From Zestomonas carbonaria (lineage in GTDB: Bacteria > Pseudomonadota > Gammaproteobacteria > Pseudomonadales > Pseudomonadaceae), in contig NZ_CAJFCI010000045.1 of assembly GCF_904061905.1 (NCBI RefSeq), positions 1 to 64,000 on the forward strand: a DNA stretch of 64,000 nt. Reading direction: 5' to 3'. The position numbers were made by a program, and so were the translations under genes. The notes beneath the pieces were generated by a model. It made no database searches. It was not told the origin of the DNA and saw only the letters and a program-made list of their open reading frames with translations. Shown here one piece after another: positions 38,824-50,084 of the stretch. How positions within the stretch are numbered: position 1 is the first letter of the stretch; the number at the start of each line of letters is the position of its first letter.

Positions 38824-40038
38824 ATGAAATTGCCGATTTACCTCGATTACTCCGCGACAACGCCGGTCGATCCGCGCGTGGCGCAGAAGATGAGCGAATG
38901 CCTGCTCGTTGATGGCAACTTCGGTAACCCGGCTTCGCGTTCCCACGTGTTCGGCTGGAAAGCCGAGGAAGCGGTGGAAAACGCTCGCCGCCAGGTGGCC
39001 GAACTGGTCAATGCCGACCCGCGCGAAATCGTCTGGACCTCCGGCGCCACCGAGTCCGACAACCTCGCCATCAAGGGCGTCGCGCATTTCTATGGCACCA
39101 AGGGCAAGCACATCATCACCTCGAAGATCGAGCACAAGGCGGTGCTGGACACCTGCCGCCAGCTCGAGCGCGAAGGTTTCGAAGTCACCTACCTGGAGCC
39201 CGGCGAAGATGGCCTGATCCTGCCGGAAATGGTCGAGGCGGCGCTGCGTGACGACACGATCCTGGTCTCGATCATGCACGTCAACAACGAGATCGGCACC
39301 ATCAACGACATCGCCGCCATCGGCGAGCTGACCCGCTCGCGCGGCGTGCTGTTCCATGTCGACGCGGCGCAGTCCACCGGCAAGGTGGAGATCGACCTGG
39401 AGAAGATGAAGGTCGACCTGATGTCCTTCTCCGCGCACAAGACCTACGGCCCGAAAGGCATCGGCGCGCTGTATGTGCGCCGCAAGCCGCGCGTGCGCCT
39501 GGAAGCCATCATCCACGGCGGCGGCCACGAGCGTGGCATGCGTTCCGGCACCCTGCCGACCCACCAGATCGTCGGCATGGGCGAGGCCTTCCGCATCGCC
39601 AAGGAAGAAATGGCCCAGGAAAACCAGCGTATCCAGGCTCTGCGCGACCGCTTCTTCCGCCAGGTCGAAGGTATCGAGGAGCTGTACGTCAACGGCAGCA
39701 TGACCCATCGCGTGCCGCACAACCTCAACCTGAGCTTCAACTACGTCGAGGGCGAGTCGCTGATCATGGCGCTCAAGGACCTCGCGGTGTCCTCCGGTTC
39801 CGCCTGCACCTCGGCTTCCCTGGAGCCGTCCTACGTGCTGCGCGCGCTGGGCCGCAACGACGAACTGGCGCACAGCTCGATCCGCTTCACCTTCGGTCGC
39901 TTCACCACCGAGGAAGAGGTCGACTACGCGGCCAGCAAGGTCGCCGATGCGGTGAACAAGCTGCGTGAGCTGTCGCCGCTGTGGGACATGTTCAAGGAAG
40001 GTGTCGATCTGAACAAGGTCGAATGGCAGGCGCATTGA
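38824..40038 (+). CDS. iscS: Cysteine desulfurase IscS
   Basis: The 404-residue PLP enzyme provides sulfur for Fe-S clusters and tRNA thiolation. The PLP lysine is in [17 protein letters not shown]. The mobile-loop cysteine lies in [17 protein letters not shown]. The C-terminal tail [18 protein letters not shown] is the IscU-docking end. The start at 38824 ([16 protein letters not shown]) follows GGAGAG, 29 bases after iscR. Confidence 0.98.
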   Translation: MKLPIYLDYSATTPVDPRVAQKMSECLLVDGNFGNPASRSHVFGWKAEEAVENARRQVAELVNADPREIVWTSGATESDNLAIKGVAHFYGTKGKHIITSKIEHKAVLDTCRQLEREGFEVTYLEPGEDGLILPEMVEAALRDDTILVSIMHVNNEIGTINDIAAIGELTRSRGVLFHVDAAQSTGKVEIDLEKMKVDLMSFSAHKTYGPKGIGALYVRRKPRVRLEAIIHGGGHERGMRSGTLPTHQIVGMGEAFRIAKEEMAQENQRIQALRDRFFRQVEGIEELYVNGSMTHRVPHNLNLSFNYVEGESLIMALKDLAVSSGSACTSASLEPSYVLRALGRNDELAHSSIRFTFGRFTTEEEVDYAASKVADAVNKLRELSPLWDMFKEGVDLNKVEWQAH

Positions 40039-40088
40039 GAGAAGTAGTCGCCTTCAAGAGCGGCACCTGATGAGAGAGGAATTGCACC

Positions 40089-40475
40089 ATGGCATACAGT
40101 GAAAAGGTCATCGACCACTACGAAAACCCGCGCAACGTCGGCAAGCTCGATTCCGAAGATCCGGATGTCGGCACCGGCATGGTCGGCGCGCCGGCCTGCG
40201 GCGACGTGATGCGCCTGCAGATCAAGGTCAACGAGCAGGGTGTGATCGAGGACGCCAAGTTCAAGACCTACGGCTGCGGCTCCGCGATCGCCTCCAGCTC
40301 CCTCGCCACCGAGTGGATGAAGGGCAAGACCCTGGCCGAGGCCGAGTCGATCAAGAACACCCAGCTCGCCGAAGAACTGGCGCTGCCGCCGGTGAAGATC
40401 CACTGCTCCGTGCTCGCCGAAGACGCCATCAAGGCGGCCGTGCGCGACTACAAGCAGAAGAAAGGTTTGCTCTGA
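40089..40475 (+). CDS. iscU: Fe-S cluster scaffold IscU
   Basis: The 128-residue scaffold protein has its three cluster cysteines in GAPACGDVM, KTYGCGSAIASSS and KIHCSVLAEDA. The chaperone-binding motif LPPVK stands just before the last cysteine. The nascent cluster is built here with sulfur from IscS and released by HscA/HscB. It lies 50 bases after iscS in the isc operon. Confidence 0.98.
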   Translation: MAYSEKVIDHYENPRNVGKLDSEDPDVGTGMVGAPACGDVMRLQIKVNEQGVIEDAKFKTYGCGSAIASSSLATEWMKGKTLAEAESIKNTQLAEELALPPVKIHCSVLAEDAIKAAVRDYKQKKGLL

Positions 40476-40501
40476 GCCACGTCAGCCGTTAAGGAGTCGC
40501 T

Positions 40502-40825
40502 ATGGCCATCACCATGACCGAATCCGCCGCGAACCATGTCCGCCGCTCCCTCGATGGGCGTGGCAAGGGCGAGGGTATCCGCCTGGGTGTGCGTACCACC
40601 GGCTGCTCGGGCCTGGCATATGTGCTCGAATTCGTCGATGAGCTGGCGGACGAGGACCAGGTGTTCGAGAGCCACGGGGTGAAGGTGATCATCGATCCGA
40701 AGAGCCTTGTCTACCTCGACGGCACCGAACTGGACTTCGTGCGCGAAGGCCTCAACGAGGGCTTCAAGTTCAACAACCCCAACGTGCGCGGCGAGTGCGG
40801 CTGCGGCGAGAGCTTCAACGTCTGA
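40502..40825 (+). CDS. iscA: A-type Fe-S carrier IscA
   Basis: The 107-residue carrier has conserved cysteines at TTGCSGLAY (C35) and GECGCGESF (C99, C101). It delivers clusters, mainly [4Fe-4S], to target proteins. It lies 26 bases after iscU with GGAG upstream of the ATG, and 4 bases before hscB. Confidence 0.97.
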   Translation: MAITMTESAANHVRRSLDGRGKGEGIRLGVRTTGCSGLAYVLEFVDELADEDQVFESHGVKVIIDPKSLVYLDGTELDFVREGLNEGFKFNNPNVRGECGCGESFNV

Positions 40826-40829
40826 GGTC

Positions 40830-41351
40830 ATGGGCAATCCCTGTCATTTCGCCCTGTTCGGCCTGCAGCCCGATTTCCGTGTGGATCTTGCGCAGCTCGC
40901 GGCGCGTTATCGCGAACTGGCCAAGGCCGTTCACCCCGATCGTTTCGCCGATGCCTCCGAGCGTGAGCAGCGTCTGGCGCTGGAGCAGTCGGCACAGTTG
41001 AACGATGCCTACCAGACGCTGAAGAGCGCGCCGCGCCGTGCCCTCTACCTGCTGGCCCTGCGTGGTCGTGAACTGCCGCTGGAAGTGACGGTTCAGGACC
41101 CTGATTTCCTGCTCCAGCAAATGCGTTGGCGCGAGGAGCTGGAAGACTTGCAGGATAGCGCCGACCTGGATGGCGTCGAGGTCTTCAAGCGGCGCCTGAA
41201 GAGTGCCCAGACCGACCTCGACGAGCGTTTCGCCGCCTGTTGGGACGATGCCTCGCAGCGCGAGGAGGCCGAGCGCCTGGTGCGCCGCATGCAGTTCCTC
41301 GACAAGCTGGCCCACGAAGTGCGCGCTCTCGAAGAGCGCCTCGACGATTAA
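40830..41351 (+). CDS. hscB: Fe-S co-chaperone HscB
   Basis: The 173-residue J-domain protein stimulates HscA ATPase and brings IscU to it. The J domain covers about residues 1-75, with the HPD triad in [11 protein letters not shown]. The C-terminal three-helix bundle is the IscU-binding part. The start at 40830 ([12 protein letters not shown]) is four bases after iscA. A small GCGCAGC/GCTGCGC hairpin sits in the 42-base gap before hscA. Confidence 0.97.
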   Translation: MGNPCHFALFGLQPDFRVDLAQLAARYRELAKAVHPDRFADASEREQRLALEQSAQLNDAYQTLKSAPRRALYLLALRGRELPLEVTVQDPDFLLQQMRWREELEDLQDSADLDGVEVFKRRLKSAQTDLDERFAACWDDASQREEAERLVRRMQFLDKLAHEVRALEERLDD

Positions 41352-41393
41352 CCGCCGCGCAGCCCGTGCTGCGCGCCTGATTACCTGAGCATC

Positions 41394-43262
41394 ATGGCCC
41401 TATTGCAGATCGCCGAGCCCGGCCAAAGCCCCCAGCCTCACCAGCGCCGCCTGGCGGTGGGTATCGACCTGGGCACCACCAATTCGCTGGTCGCCGCGGT
41501 GCGCAGCGGTCTGTCCGCGCCGTTGGCCGATGCCGATGGGCAGGTGATCCTGCCGTCCGCCGTGCGCTATCACGCCGACCGGGTCGAGGTCGGCAGCGCC
41601 GCGAAATCCAGTGCGGCGAGCGACCCCCTGAACACCGTGCTGTCGGTCAAGCGCCTGATGGGGCGCGGCGTCGAGGATGTCAGCCATCTCGGCGAGCAAC
41701 TGCCGTACCGTTTCGTCGACGGCGAGTCGCACATGCCGTTCATCGACACCGTCCAGGGGGCGAAAAGCCCGGTCGAGGTCTCGGCGGAGATTCTCAGGGT
41801 GTTGCGCGAGCGCGCCGAAGCCACCTTGGGAGGCGAACTGGTAGGGGCGGTGATCACCGTGCCGGCCTATTTCGACGATGCCCAGCGCCAGGCCACCAAG
41901 GACGCCGCTCGCCTGGCCGGCCTCAATGTGCTGCGCCTGCTCAACGAGCCGACCGCCGCGGCGGTGGCTTATGGTCTCGACCAGCAGGCCGAAGGCGTGG
42001 TGGCGATCTACGACCTGGGTGGCGGCACTTTCGACATTTCCATCCTGCGCCTGACCCGTGGCGTGTTCGAGGTGCTGGCCACCGGCGGCGACAGCGCCCT
42101 GGGCGGCGACGACTTCGACCATGCCATTGCCGGCTGGATCATCGAGCAGGCCGGCCTGTCCAGCGATCTCGATCCCTCGACCCAGCGCAGCCTGCTGCAG
42201 GCGGCATGCGCGGCCAAGGAAACGTTGACCGACAGCGATACGGCCGAGCTCGTCCATGGTTCCTGGCGCGGCCGCCTGAGCCGGGCGCAGTTCGAAGCCT
42301 TGATCGAACCCCTGGTGGCGCGCAGCCTCAAGGCCTGCCGCCGTGCGGTGCGTGATGCCGGCATCGAGCTGGACGAGGTCGAGGCGGTGGTCATGGTCGG
42401 CGGCTCCACCCGTGTGCCGCGTGTGCGCGAAGCGGTGGGCGGCCTGTTCGGGCGCACGCCGCTGACCGACATCGATCCGGACCAGGTGGTCGCCATCGGC
42501 GCGGCCATCCAGGCCGATACCCTGGCCGGCAACAAGCGCGGCGATGGCGACGACGAACTGCTGCTGCTCGACGTGATCCCGTTGTCCCTGGGTCTGGAAA
42601 CCATGGGCGGCCTGATGGAGAAGATCATCCCGCGCAACACCACCATCCCGGTGGCGCGCGCACAGGACTTCACCACCTACAAGGATGGCCAGACGGCCAT
42701 GATGATCCATGTGCTGCAAGGCGAGCGCGAACTGGTCAGCGATTGCCGCTCGCTGGCGCGTTTCGAGCTGCGCGGCATCCCGCCGATGGTCGCTGGCGCG
42801 GCGAAGATCCGCGTGACCTTCCAGGTCGACGCCGACGGCCTGCTCAGTGTCGCTGCGCGCGAGTTGAGCTCCGGCGTGGAGGCGAGCATCCAGGTCAAGC
42901 CGTCCTACGGCCTGACCGATGGCGAGATCGCCCGCATGTTGCAGGACTCCTTCCAGCACGCCGGCGGCGACAAGGCGGCCCGAGCCCTGCGCGAACAGCA
43001 GGTGGAGGCCGAGCGCCTGCTCGAAGCGGTGCAGTCTGCGCTGGATGTCGACGGCGAGCGCCTGCTCAGCGAAGACGAGCGGATCGCCATCCTCGCCAGC
43101 ATGGAAGAGCTGCGCAGCCTGGTGGCCGGCAGCGATCTCCGTGCCATTGAACAGCAGACCAAGCGCCTTACCCAGATTACCGACGCCTTCGCCGCACGGC
43201 GGATGGATGCCAGCGTCAAGGCGGCCCTGTCCGGGCGCCGGCTCAACGAACTCGAGGAATGA
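41394..43262 (+). CDS. hscA: Fe-S chaperone HscA (Hsp70)
   Basis: The 622-residue specialised Hsp70 acts on IscU through its LPPVK motif. The nucleotide-binding domain has [31 protein letters not shown] and [16 protein letters not shown]. The substrate-binding domain begins after [17 protein letters not shown]. The N-terminus [20 protein letters not shown] is typical of HscA rather than DnaK. Seven bases separate it from fdx. Confidence 0.98.
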   Translation: MALLQIAEPGQSPQPHQRRLAVGIDLGTTNSLVAAVRSGLSAPLADADGQVILPSAVRYHADRVEVGSAAKSSAASDPLNTVLSVKRLMGRGVEDVSHLGEQLPYRFVDGESHMPFIDTVQGAKSPVEVSAEILRVLRERAEATLGGELVGAVITVPAYFDDAQRQATKDAARLAGLNVLRLLNEPTAAAVAYGLDQQAEGVVAIYDLGGGTFDISILRLTRGVFEVLATGGDSALGGDDFDHAIAGWIIEQAGLSSDLDPSTQRSLLQAACAAKETLTDSDTAELVHGSWRGRLSRAQFEALIEPLVARSLKACRRAVRDAGIELDEVEAVVMVGGSTRVPRVREAVGGLFGRTPLTDIDPDQVVAIGAAIQADTLAGNKRGDGDDELLLLDVIPLSLGLETMGGLMEKIIPRNTTIPVARAQDFTTYKDGQTAMMIHVLQGERELVSDCRSLARFELRGIPPMVAGAAKIRVTFQVDADGLLSVAARELSSGVEASIQVKPSYGLTDGEIARMLQDSFQHAGGDKAARALREQQVEAERLLEAVQSALDVDGERLLSEDERIAILASMEELRSLVAGSDLRAIEQQTKRLTQITDAFAARRMDASVKAALSGRRLNELEE

Positions 43263-43269
43263 CCGAACA

Positions 43270-43608
43270 ATGCCGCAGATCATCTTTCTGCCCCATGCCG
43301 AACACTGCCCAGAGGGCGCGGTGATCGAGGCGCAAACCGGCGAAACCGTCCTGAATGCCGCGTTGCGCAATGGCATCGACATCGAGCACGCCTGCGAGAA
43401 GTCCTGTGCCTGTACTACCTGCCACGTGGTGATCCGCGAGGGGTTCGGCTCGCTGGAGGCTTCCGACGAGCTGGAGGACGACATGCTCGACAAGGCCTGG
43501 GGCCTGGAAGCCACCTCGCGGCTATCCTGTCAGGCGGTGGTCGCCGACGAGGACCTGGTGGTCGAGATTCCCAAGTACACGATCAACCAGGTGTCCGAGG
43601 GGCACTGA
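43270..43608 (+). CDS. fdx: [2Fe-2S] ferredoxin of the Isc system
   Basis: The 112-residue adrenodoxin-type ferredoxin has cluster cysteines in HACEKSCACTTCH and a fourth in SRLSCQAVV. It supplies electrons for cluster assembly on IscU. The start at 43270 (MPQIIFLPHAEHC) matches the E. coli protein. It is followed by a 221-base gap before iscX in which I see no gene. Confidence 0.97.
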   Translation: MPQIIFLPHAEHCPEGAVIEAQTGETVLNAALRNGIDIEHACEKSCACTTCHVVIREGFGSLEASDELEDDMLDKAWGLEATSRLSCQAVVADEDLVVEIPKYTINQVSEGH

Positions 43609-43829
43609 CAGGCTGTCCGAAGCCTGCCGTGTACCGGCCTTCCTGCCGCTGAGTCGAAAGCGGACCGGGCTTCCGTCGGGCGCCGGCAGGGGCGAGTGGC
43701 GCGGTTCATTTATGCAATTTGTAAACCCGGTGTCCTCGCCTGTCTTGAGCGGCCGCAGGTCGCTACTGACGTAGCGCCAGACCCGGCTCTGGTGGGCGAG
43801 CCCCTGAAACAGCTTCTGGGAGCATGAAC

Positions 43830-44027
43830 ATGAGCCTGAAATGGACCGACGTGCAGGATATCGCCATCGAACTGGCCGATAGCAAGCCGGATGTCGACCC
43901 GCGCTACATCAACTTCGTGGATCTGCACTCCTGGGTGCTGGCCCTGCCCGATTTCGCCGACGACCCGCAGCGTGGTGGCGAAAAGGTCCTCGAGGCCATC
44001 CAGGCCGCCTGGATCGAAGAGGTCTGA
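43830..44027 (+). CDS. iscX: Fe-S assembly protein IscX
   Basis: The 65-residue acidic protein binds IscS and modulates cysteine desulfuration, possibly through iron. It reads MSLKWTDVQDIAIELADSKP and ends AIQAAWIEEV, the usual form. The start at 43830 is preferred to the ATG at 43824 because GGGAG is then about eight bases away. It is separated from fdx by 221 bases, longer than elsewhere in the operon, so it may also have its own promoter. Confidence 0.95.
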   Translation: MSLKWTDVQDIAIELADSKPDVDPRYINFVDLHSWVLALPDFADDPQRGGEKVLEAIQAAWIEEV

Positions 44028-44029
44028 TT

Positions 44030-44157
44030 CAAGCGGCAAGCTGCAAGCCTCAAGCCTCAAGCGACAAGCGGCGTGGCAGGGCGGGGCTGGCGGGTTGCGC
44101 CTGGCCTGGGTGTTTCCGATTCGTAGCTTTTACTTGCAGCTTGGTGCTTGCCGCTTG
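44030..44157. repeat. Inverted heptamer-repeat arrays between iscX and ndk
   Basis: Six consecutive heptamers of form CAAGCNN run from 44030 to 44071 (CAAGCGG, CAAGCTG, CAAGCCT twice, CAAGCGA, CAAGCGG). In inverse orientation NNGCTTG units occupy 44137-44157, with a degenerate fourth at 44130-44136. The two arms can pair as a long imperfect hairpin over an interior of about 58 bases. The array starts two bases after the iscX stop. The unit is related to the CCAGCCT heptamer at 23023. Confidence 0.85.
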
Positions 44158-44172
44158 TGGCTGCCCTGCCTT

Positions 44173-44205
44173 AACCCGCGTATAATTCGCGGGTTTAATT
44201 TTTCG
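44173..44205 (+). terminator. Hairpin with T-run that contains the ndk -10 box
   Basis: AACCCGCG (44173-44180) and CGCGGGTT (44188-44195) are perfect inverted repeats around TATAATT. The right arm is followed by TAATTTTT. As RNA from iscX this is a plausible terminator. The loop contains TATAAT (44181-44186), a consensus -10 for ndk. A -35 is unclear; TTGTGG at 44155 is 20 bases away. Confidence 0.7.
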
Positions 44206-44233
44206 CTTTACTTCCTATCTTCTGGAGCTCCAC

Positions 44234-44665
44234 ATGGCTGTTCAACGCACTTTCTCCATCATCAAGCCCGATGCCGTCGCCAAGAATGTGATTGGCGAGA
44301 TCACCAGCCGCTTCGAAAAAGCCGGCCTGCGCATCGTCGCCTCCAAGATGGTCCAACTGTCCGAGCGCGAAGCCGCTGGTTTCTACGCCGAGCACAGCGC
44401 GCGCGGCTTCTTCAAGGATCTGGTCGCTTTCATGACTTCCGGCCCGGTCATCGTCCAGGTTCTGGAAGGCGAGAACGCCATCGCCAAGAACCGTGAGCTG
44501 ATGGGCGCCACCAACCCGAAAGAAGCCGCTCCCGGCACCATCCGCGCCGATTTCGCCGTGTCCATCGACGAAAACGCCGTGCACGGTTCCGACTCCGAGG
44601 CTTCCGCGGCCCGCGAGATCGCCTACTTCTTCTCCGCCACCGAGCTGTGCGCTCGTATTCGCTGA
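44234..44665 (+). CDS. ndk: Nucleoside diphosphate kinase
   Basis: The 143-residue enzyme balances NTP and dNTP pools by phosphate transfer from ATP. The phospho-histidine lies in the signature [12 protein letters not shown]. The N-terminus [20 protein letters not shown] is standard. It is preceded by a hairpin whose loop carries a TATAAT hexamer, and rlmN follows after 24 bases. Confidence 0.97.
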   Translation: MAVQRTFSIIKPDAVAKNVIGEITSRFEKAGLRIVASKMVQLSEREAAGFYAEHSARGFFKDLVAFMTSGPVIVQVLEGENAIAKNRELMGATNPKEAAPGTIRADFAVSIDENAVHGSDSEASAAREIAYFFSATELCARIR

Positions 44666-44689
44666 TCGCGGATCGGCGAGGGTGAATCC

Positions 44690-45835
44690 ATGAACGACGT
44701 TGCCAAGACCAACCTGCTGGGGCTGACCCAGCCGCAGATGGAAACTTTCTTCGAGTCCATCGGGGAAAAGCGTTTCCGTGCCGGTCAGGTGATGAAATGG
44801 ATTCACCACTTCGGCGTCGATGACTTCGATGCCATGACCAACGTCGGCAAGGCCTTGCGCGAGAAGCTCAAGGCCTGTGCCGAGATTCGCGGTCCGGAAG
44901 TGGTCAGCCAGGACATCTCCAGCGACGGCACCCGCAAGTGGGTGGTGCGCGTGGCGTCCGGTAGCTGTGTCGAGACCGTGTACATCCCGCAGAATGGCCG
45001 TGGCACCCTGTGCGTGTCGTCCCAGGCCGGCTGCGCGCTGGATTGCAGCTTCTGTTCCACGGGCAAGCAGGGTTTCAACAGCGACCTGACCAGCGCCGAG
45101 ATCATCGGCCAGGTGTGGGTGGCCAACAAATCCTTCGGCACCGTGCCGGCCAAGTCCGATCGCGCCGTCACCAACGTGGTGATGATGGGCATGGGCGAGC
45201 CGCTGCTGAACTTCGACAACGTGGTCGCCGCCATGAACATCATGATGGATGACCTCGGCTACGGTATTTCCAAGCGCAAGGTGACCCTGTCCACCTCCGG
45301 CGTGGCGCCGATGATCGACAAGCTCGCCGAGGTGACCGACGTGGCCCTGGCGTTGTCGCTGCACGCGCCGAACGACGAACTGCGCAACAAGCTGGTGCCG
45401 ATCAACAAGAAGTACCCGCTAGCCGTGGTTCTCGACGCCTGCCGCCGCTATATCGGCGGGTTGGGCGAGAAGCGTTCGCTGACCGTCGAGTACACCCTGC
45501 TCAAGGATGTCAACGATCAGCCCGAGCATGCTGAGCAACTGGCCACATTGCTCAAGGATTTCCCTTGCAAAATCAACCTGATTCCCTTTAATCCATTCCC
45601 TCACTCGGGGTATGAGCGGCCAAGCAACAATGCCATACGCCGATTCCAGGACCTGCTCCACCACGCCGGTTTCAACGTGACCGTGCGCACCACTCGCGGC
45701 GACGATATCGATGCCGCCTGCGGCCAACTGGTCGGGCAGGTGATGGACCGCACGCGCCGCAGCGAGCGCTATATCGCCGTGCGGCAACTGAACGGCGAGG
45801 CGGAAGCGCCGCGTCCTGCCGTGAGTCGAACCTGA
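44690..45835 (+). CDS. rlmN: Dual-specificity rRNA/tRNA adenine C2-methyltransferase RlmN
   Basis: The 381-residue radical-SAM enzyme methylates C2 of A2503 in 23S rRNA and A37 in some tRNAs. The cluster motif CxxxCxxC reads [11 protein letters not shown]. The SAM-binding [14 protein letters not shown] and the C-terminal [19 protein letters not shown] with the methyl-carrying cysteine are present. It needs a [4Fe-4S] cluster, so the nearby isc genes serve it. It precedes pilF. Confidence 0.97.
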   Translation: MNDVAKTNLLGLTQPQMETFFESIGEKRFRAGQVMKWIHHFGVDDFDAMTNVGKALREKLKACAEIRGPEVVSQDISSDGTRKWVVRVASGSCVETVYIPQNGRGTLCVSSQAGCALDCSFCSTGKQGFNSDLTSAEIIGQVWVANKSFGTVPAKSDRAVTNVVMMGMGEPLLNFDNVVAAMNIMMDDLGYGISKRKVTLSTSGVAPMIDKLAEVTDVALALSLHAPNDELRNKLVPINKKYPLAVVLDACRRYIGGLGEKRSLTVEYTLLKDVNDQPEHAEQLATLLKDFPCKINLIPFNPFPHSGYERPSNNAIRRFQDLLHHAGFNVTVRTTRGDDIDAACGQLVGQVMDRTRRSERYIAVRQLNGEAEAPRPAVSRT

Positions 45836-45848
45836 AGAGAGGATGTTC

Positions 45849-46607
45849 ATGACCCTGCGCCCCGCGCTTTTTCTGCTGCTAGCCGGTTTTCTGTCCGGTT
45901 GCGTGAGTACCGGCAACGTCGATCCGATGAAGACCGACAAGGGGCGCAACGAGGCGCGTGACGCCTACATCCAACTGGGTATCGGCTACCTCCAGCAGGG
46001 CGAGACCGGCAAGGCCAAGGTTCCCCTGCGCAAGGCGCTGGAACTCGAGCCTTCGAACGGCAATGCGCATGCCGCCCTGGCCCTGGTGTTCCAGACCGAG
46101 ATGGAGCCGGAGCTGGCTGACCAGCATTTCCGCAAGGCGCTGGCCGCCAATCCCAAGGACCCGCGTTATCTCAACAACTACGGCAGCTTCCTCTTCGAGC
46201 AGGGGCGCTACAAGGAAGCCTACGAGCGTTTCCAGGAAGCTTCCCAGGACAACCTGTATCCCGAGCGTTCCCGCGTGTTCGAGAACCTCGGCATGACCGC
46301 GCTCAAGCTGAACAACCCCGAGCAGGCCCGGCAGTTCTTCGAGCGTTCCGTGCGGCTGAACCGACGCCAACCCCGTGCCTTGCTGGAATTGGCGCAACTT
46401 GCCTACGACAAGAAGGAATACGTGCCGGCGCGCGGCTACTACGACAATTTCAGCCAGATCAGCGAGCAGAACTCCCGCAGCCTGCTGCTCGGCGTGCGCC
46501 TGGCGAACATCTTCGATGATCGCGACAAGGCGGCCAGCCTGGGCCTGCAACTCAAACGACTCTATCCCGGTACGCCGGAATATCAGAAATACCTGTCGGA
46601 GCAATGA
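45849..46607 (+). CDS. pilF: Type IV pilus pilotin lipoprotein PilF
   Basis: The 252-residue outer-membrane lipoprotein targets secretin PilQ. The lipobox LSGC puts the lipid on C18. Six TPR-like repeats fill the rest (for example AYIQLGIGYLQQGETGKAKV and NPKDPRYLNNYGSFLFEQGR). It is close to P. aeruginosa PilF from memory. The start at 45849 is best spaced from GAGAGGA; two earlier in-frame ATGs exist. The stop overlaps the rodZ start. Confidence 0.95.
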   Translation: MTLRPALFLLLAGFLSGCVSTGNVDPMKTDKGRNEARDAYIQLGIGYLQQGETGKAKVPLRKALELEPSNGNAHAALALVFQTEMEPELADQHFRKALAANPKDPRYLNNYGSFLFEQGRYKEAYERFQEASQDNLYPERSRVFENLGMTALKLNNPEQARQFFERSVRLNRRQPRALLELAQLAYDKKEYVPARGYYDNFSQISEQNSRSLLLGVRLANIFDDRDKAASLGLQLKRLYPGTPEYQKYLSEQ

Positions 46608-47635
46608 TGAAAGCGGCGCATCCCGAAGACGTAGTGACGGCTCGCGGCAATCCCGGCGAGACCCTGCGCAAGGCCCGCGAGAACAAGGGTTGGAGCGTGG
46701 CCGAGGTGGCCTCCCAGCTAAACCTCACCGGCCAGTGCCTGATGCAACTGGAAGCGGGTGATTTCGACAAGCTGCCGGGGCACACCTTCGCCCGTGGCTA
46801 CGTGCGCACCTATGCCAAGTTGCTGGGGCTGGACGCCAACACCATCGTCCAGGAGTTCGATCAGTTCACCGGTACCGACGCCAGTGGCAGCAGCGTGCAT
46901 GGCCTCGGCCGTATCGAGCAGCCCGTGCGCCTGTCGCAGAACCTGCTGCGCATGGTCAGCTTCGCCCTGCTGGTCGGCCTGGCGGGTGTCGGTTTCCTCT
47001 GGTGGCAGGGCCAGTCGAGCGAGCGCAGTGACGCCCAGGTCGGCGTGAACATGGAGCATGTCGAGGTCGAGAGTGCCGACGGCACTACCCAGATTCATCC
47101 GCTGGACGAGCCGGAAGACCAGGCCGTGGTCGAGGCACGGGAAGAGGCGGACCTGCCGCTGACCGAGGTTTCTCCCGAGGTCGCCGCGCAGCCGGAGCCG
47201 GAAACCCCGGCCAGTGGCGCACAGACCGAGGTTCCGGCCGCCACTGCCTCCTCTTCCGTGGACGCGCCGGCCGCTCCTGCCGGCGATGCCGCTCCGGCGC
47301 CGGACACGGCGACCGCTCCGGCGGAGACAGCGCCTGCCGAGCAGCCGGCACAACAGCAGGCGGCCGCCACCCCGCCGCCGACGCCCGCCGCCGGCGAGGG
47401 CGTGGTGCGTCTCGGTTTCACCGCCGACTGCTGGATCCAGATCACCGATGCCAACGGCCGGGTGCTGGTCAGCGGTCTCAAACGGTCGGGCGACAGCGTC
47501 GAACTGGCCGGCAAGGTTCCGATGGAAGTGCGCCTGGGTTTCGCCCGTGGCGCCCAGTTGAGTTACAACGGTCAGGCAGTGGACGTAACACCTTTCATCA
47601 GTGGCGAGACTGCACGCCTGAAAGTGGGGCAATGA
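46604..47635 (+). CDS. rodZ: Cytoskeleton protein RodZ
   Basis: The 343-residue protein links MreB to the cell-wall elongation machinery. A cytoplasmic helix-turn-helix domain (about residues 17-85, GETLRKARENKGWSVAEVAS) is followed by one span (about 115-135). A periplasmic linker rich in alanine, proline and glutamate follows, and a C-terminal beta domain (VRLGFTADCWIQITDANGRV) completes it. It overlaps pilF by four bases. The order pilF-rodZ-ispG-hisS is common in gammaproteobacteria. Confidence 0.95.
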   Translation: MMKAAHPEDVVTARGNPGETLRKARENKGWSVAEVASQLNLTGQCLMQLEAGDFDKLPGHTFARGYVRTYAKLLGLDANTIVQEFDQFTGTDASGSSVHGLGRIEQPVRLSQNLLRMVSFALLVGLAGVGFLWWQGQSSERSDAQVGVNMEHVEVESADGTTQIHPLDEPEDQAVVEAREEADLPLTEVSPEVAAQPEPETPASGAQTEVPAATASSSVDAPAAPAGDAAPAPDTATAPAETAPAEQPAQQQAAATPPPTPAAGEGVVRLGFTADCWIQITDANGRVLVSGLKRSGDSVELAGKVPMEVRLGFARGAQLSYNGQAVDVTPFISGETARLKVGQ

Positions 47636-47638
47636 GTC

Positions 47639-48751
47639 ATGCACGGTGAATCTCCCATCAAACGCCGCCCGTCGCGCAAGATCTGGGTAGGCTCGGTGCC
47701 GGTCGGTGGCGATGCGCCCATCGCGGTGCAGAGCATGACCAACACCGAGACCTGCGACGTCGACGCCACCGTGGCGCAGATCCGTCGCCTCGAGGATGCC
47801 GGTGCGGACATCGTCCGCGTCTCGGTGCCGGACATGGACGCCGCCGAGGCGTTCGGCAAGATCAAGCAGCAGGTCCGCGTGCCGCTGGTCGCCGATATCC
47901 ATTTCGACTACCAGATCGCCCTGCGCGTGGCCGAGCTGGGCGTCGACTGCCTGCGCATCAACCCCGGCAACATCGGCCGCGAGGACCGCGTGCGCGCGGT
48001 GGTCGAGGCCGCCCGCGACAAGGGCATCCCGATCCGCATCGGCGTCAACGCCGGCTCCCTGGAAAAGGACCTGCAGAAGAAATACGGCGAGCCGACCCCC
48101 GCGGCGCTGGTCGAGTCCGCGCTGCGCCACGTCGAGCATCTGGATCGGCTGAACTTCCCCGATTTCAAGGTCAGCGTGAAGGCTTCCGACGTGTTCATGG
48201 CGGTCGAGGCCTATCGCCTGCTGGCCAAGCAGATCGAGCAGCCCCTGCACCTGGGCATCACCGAGGCCGGCGGCCTGCGCTCGGGCACCGTGAAGTCCGC
48301 GGTCGGCCTGGGCATGCTGCTGGCCGACGGCATCGGCGACACCATCCGCATTTCCCTGGCCGCCGATCCGGTCGAGGAAGTGAAGGTCGGCTACGACATC
48401 CTCAAGTCCCTGCACCTGCGTTCGCGCGGCATCAACTTCATCGCCTGCCCGAGCTGCTCGCGGCAGAACTTCGATGTGGTGAAGACCATGAACGAGCTGG
48501 AAGGCCGCCTCGAGGACCTGCTGGTACCGATGGACGTGGCGGTGATCGGCTGCGTGGTCAACGGACCCGGCGAAGCCAAGGAAGCGCACATCGGCCTGAC
48601 CGGCGGTACGCCGAACAACCTGGTGTACATCGACGGCAAGCCGGCGCAGAAACTGACCAATACCAATCTGGTGGACGAGCTGGAACGCCTGATCCGCCAG
48701 AAAGCGGCCGAGAAGGTCAAGGCCGATGCGGCGCTGATCGCCCGCAGTTGA
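47639..48751 (+). CDS. ispG: 4-hydroxy-3-methylbut-2-enyl diphosphate synthase IspG
   Basis: The 370-residue enzyme of the MEP isoprenoid pathway reduces MEcPP. The N-terminal TIM barrel includes [19 protein letters not shown]. The [4Fe-4S] ligands lie in [10 protein letters not shown] and [15 protein letters not shown]. It starts three bases after rodZ and depends on the Fe-S machinery encoded upstream in the window. Confidence 0.97.
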   Translation: MHGESPIKRRPSRKIWVGSVPVGGDAPIAVQSMTNTETCDVDATVAQIRRLEDAGADIVRVSVPDMDAAEAFGKIKQQVRVPLVADIHFDYQIALRVAELGVDCLRINPGNIGREDRVRAVVEAARDKGIPIRIGVNAGSLEKDLQKKYGEPTPAALVESALRHVEHLDRLNFPDFKVSVKASDVFMAVEAYRLLAKQIEQPLHLGITEAGGLRSGTVKSAVGLGMLLADGIGDTIRISLAADPVEEVKVGYDILKSLHLRSRGINFIACPSCSRQNFDVVKTMNELEGRLEDLLVPMDVAVIGCVVNGPGEAKEAHIGLTGGTPNNLVYIDGKPAQKLTNTNLVDELERLIRQKAAEKVKADAALIARS

Positions 48752-48770
48752 GCATTCCTAAGGATTTTCC

Positions 48771-50060
<1,290 letters not shown>

Positions 50061-50084
50061 GCATTGACTGAAAGGAGTATTGGG

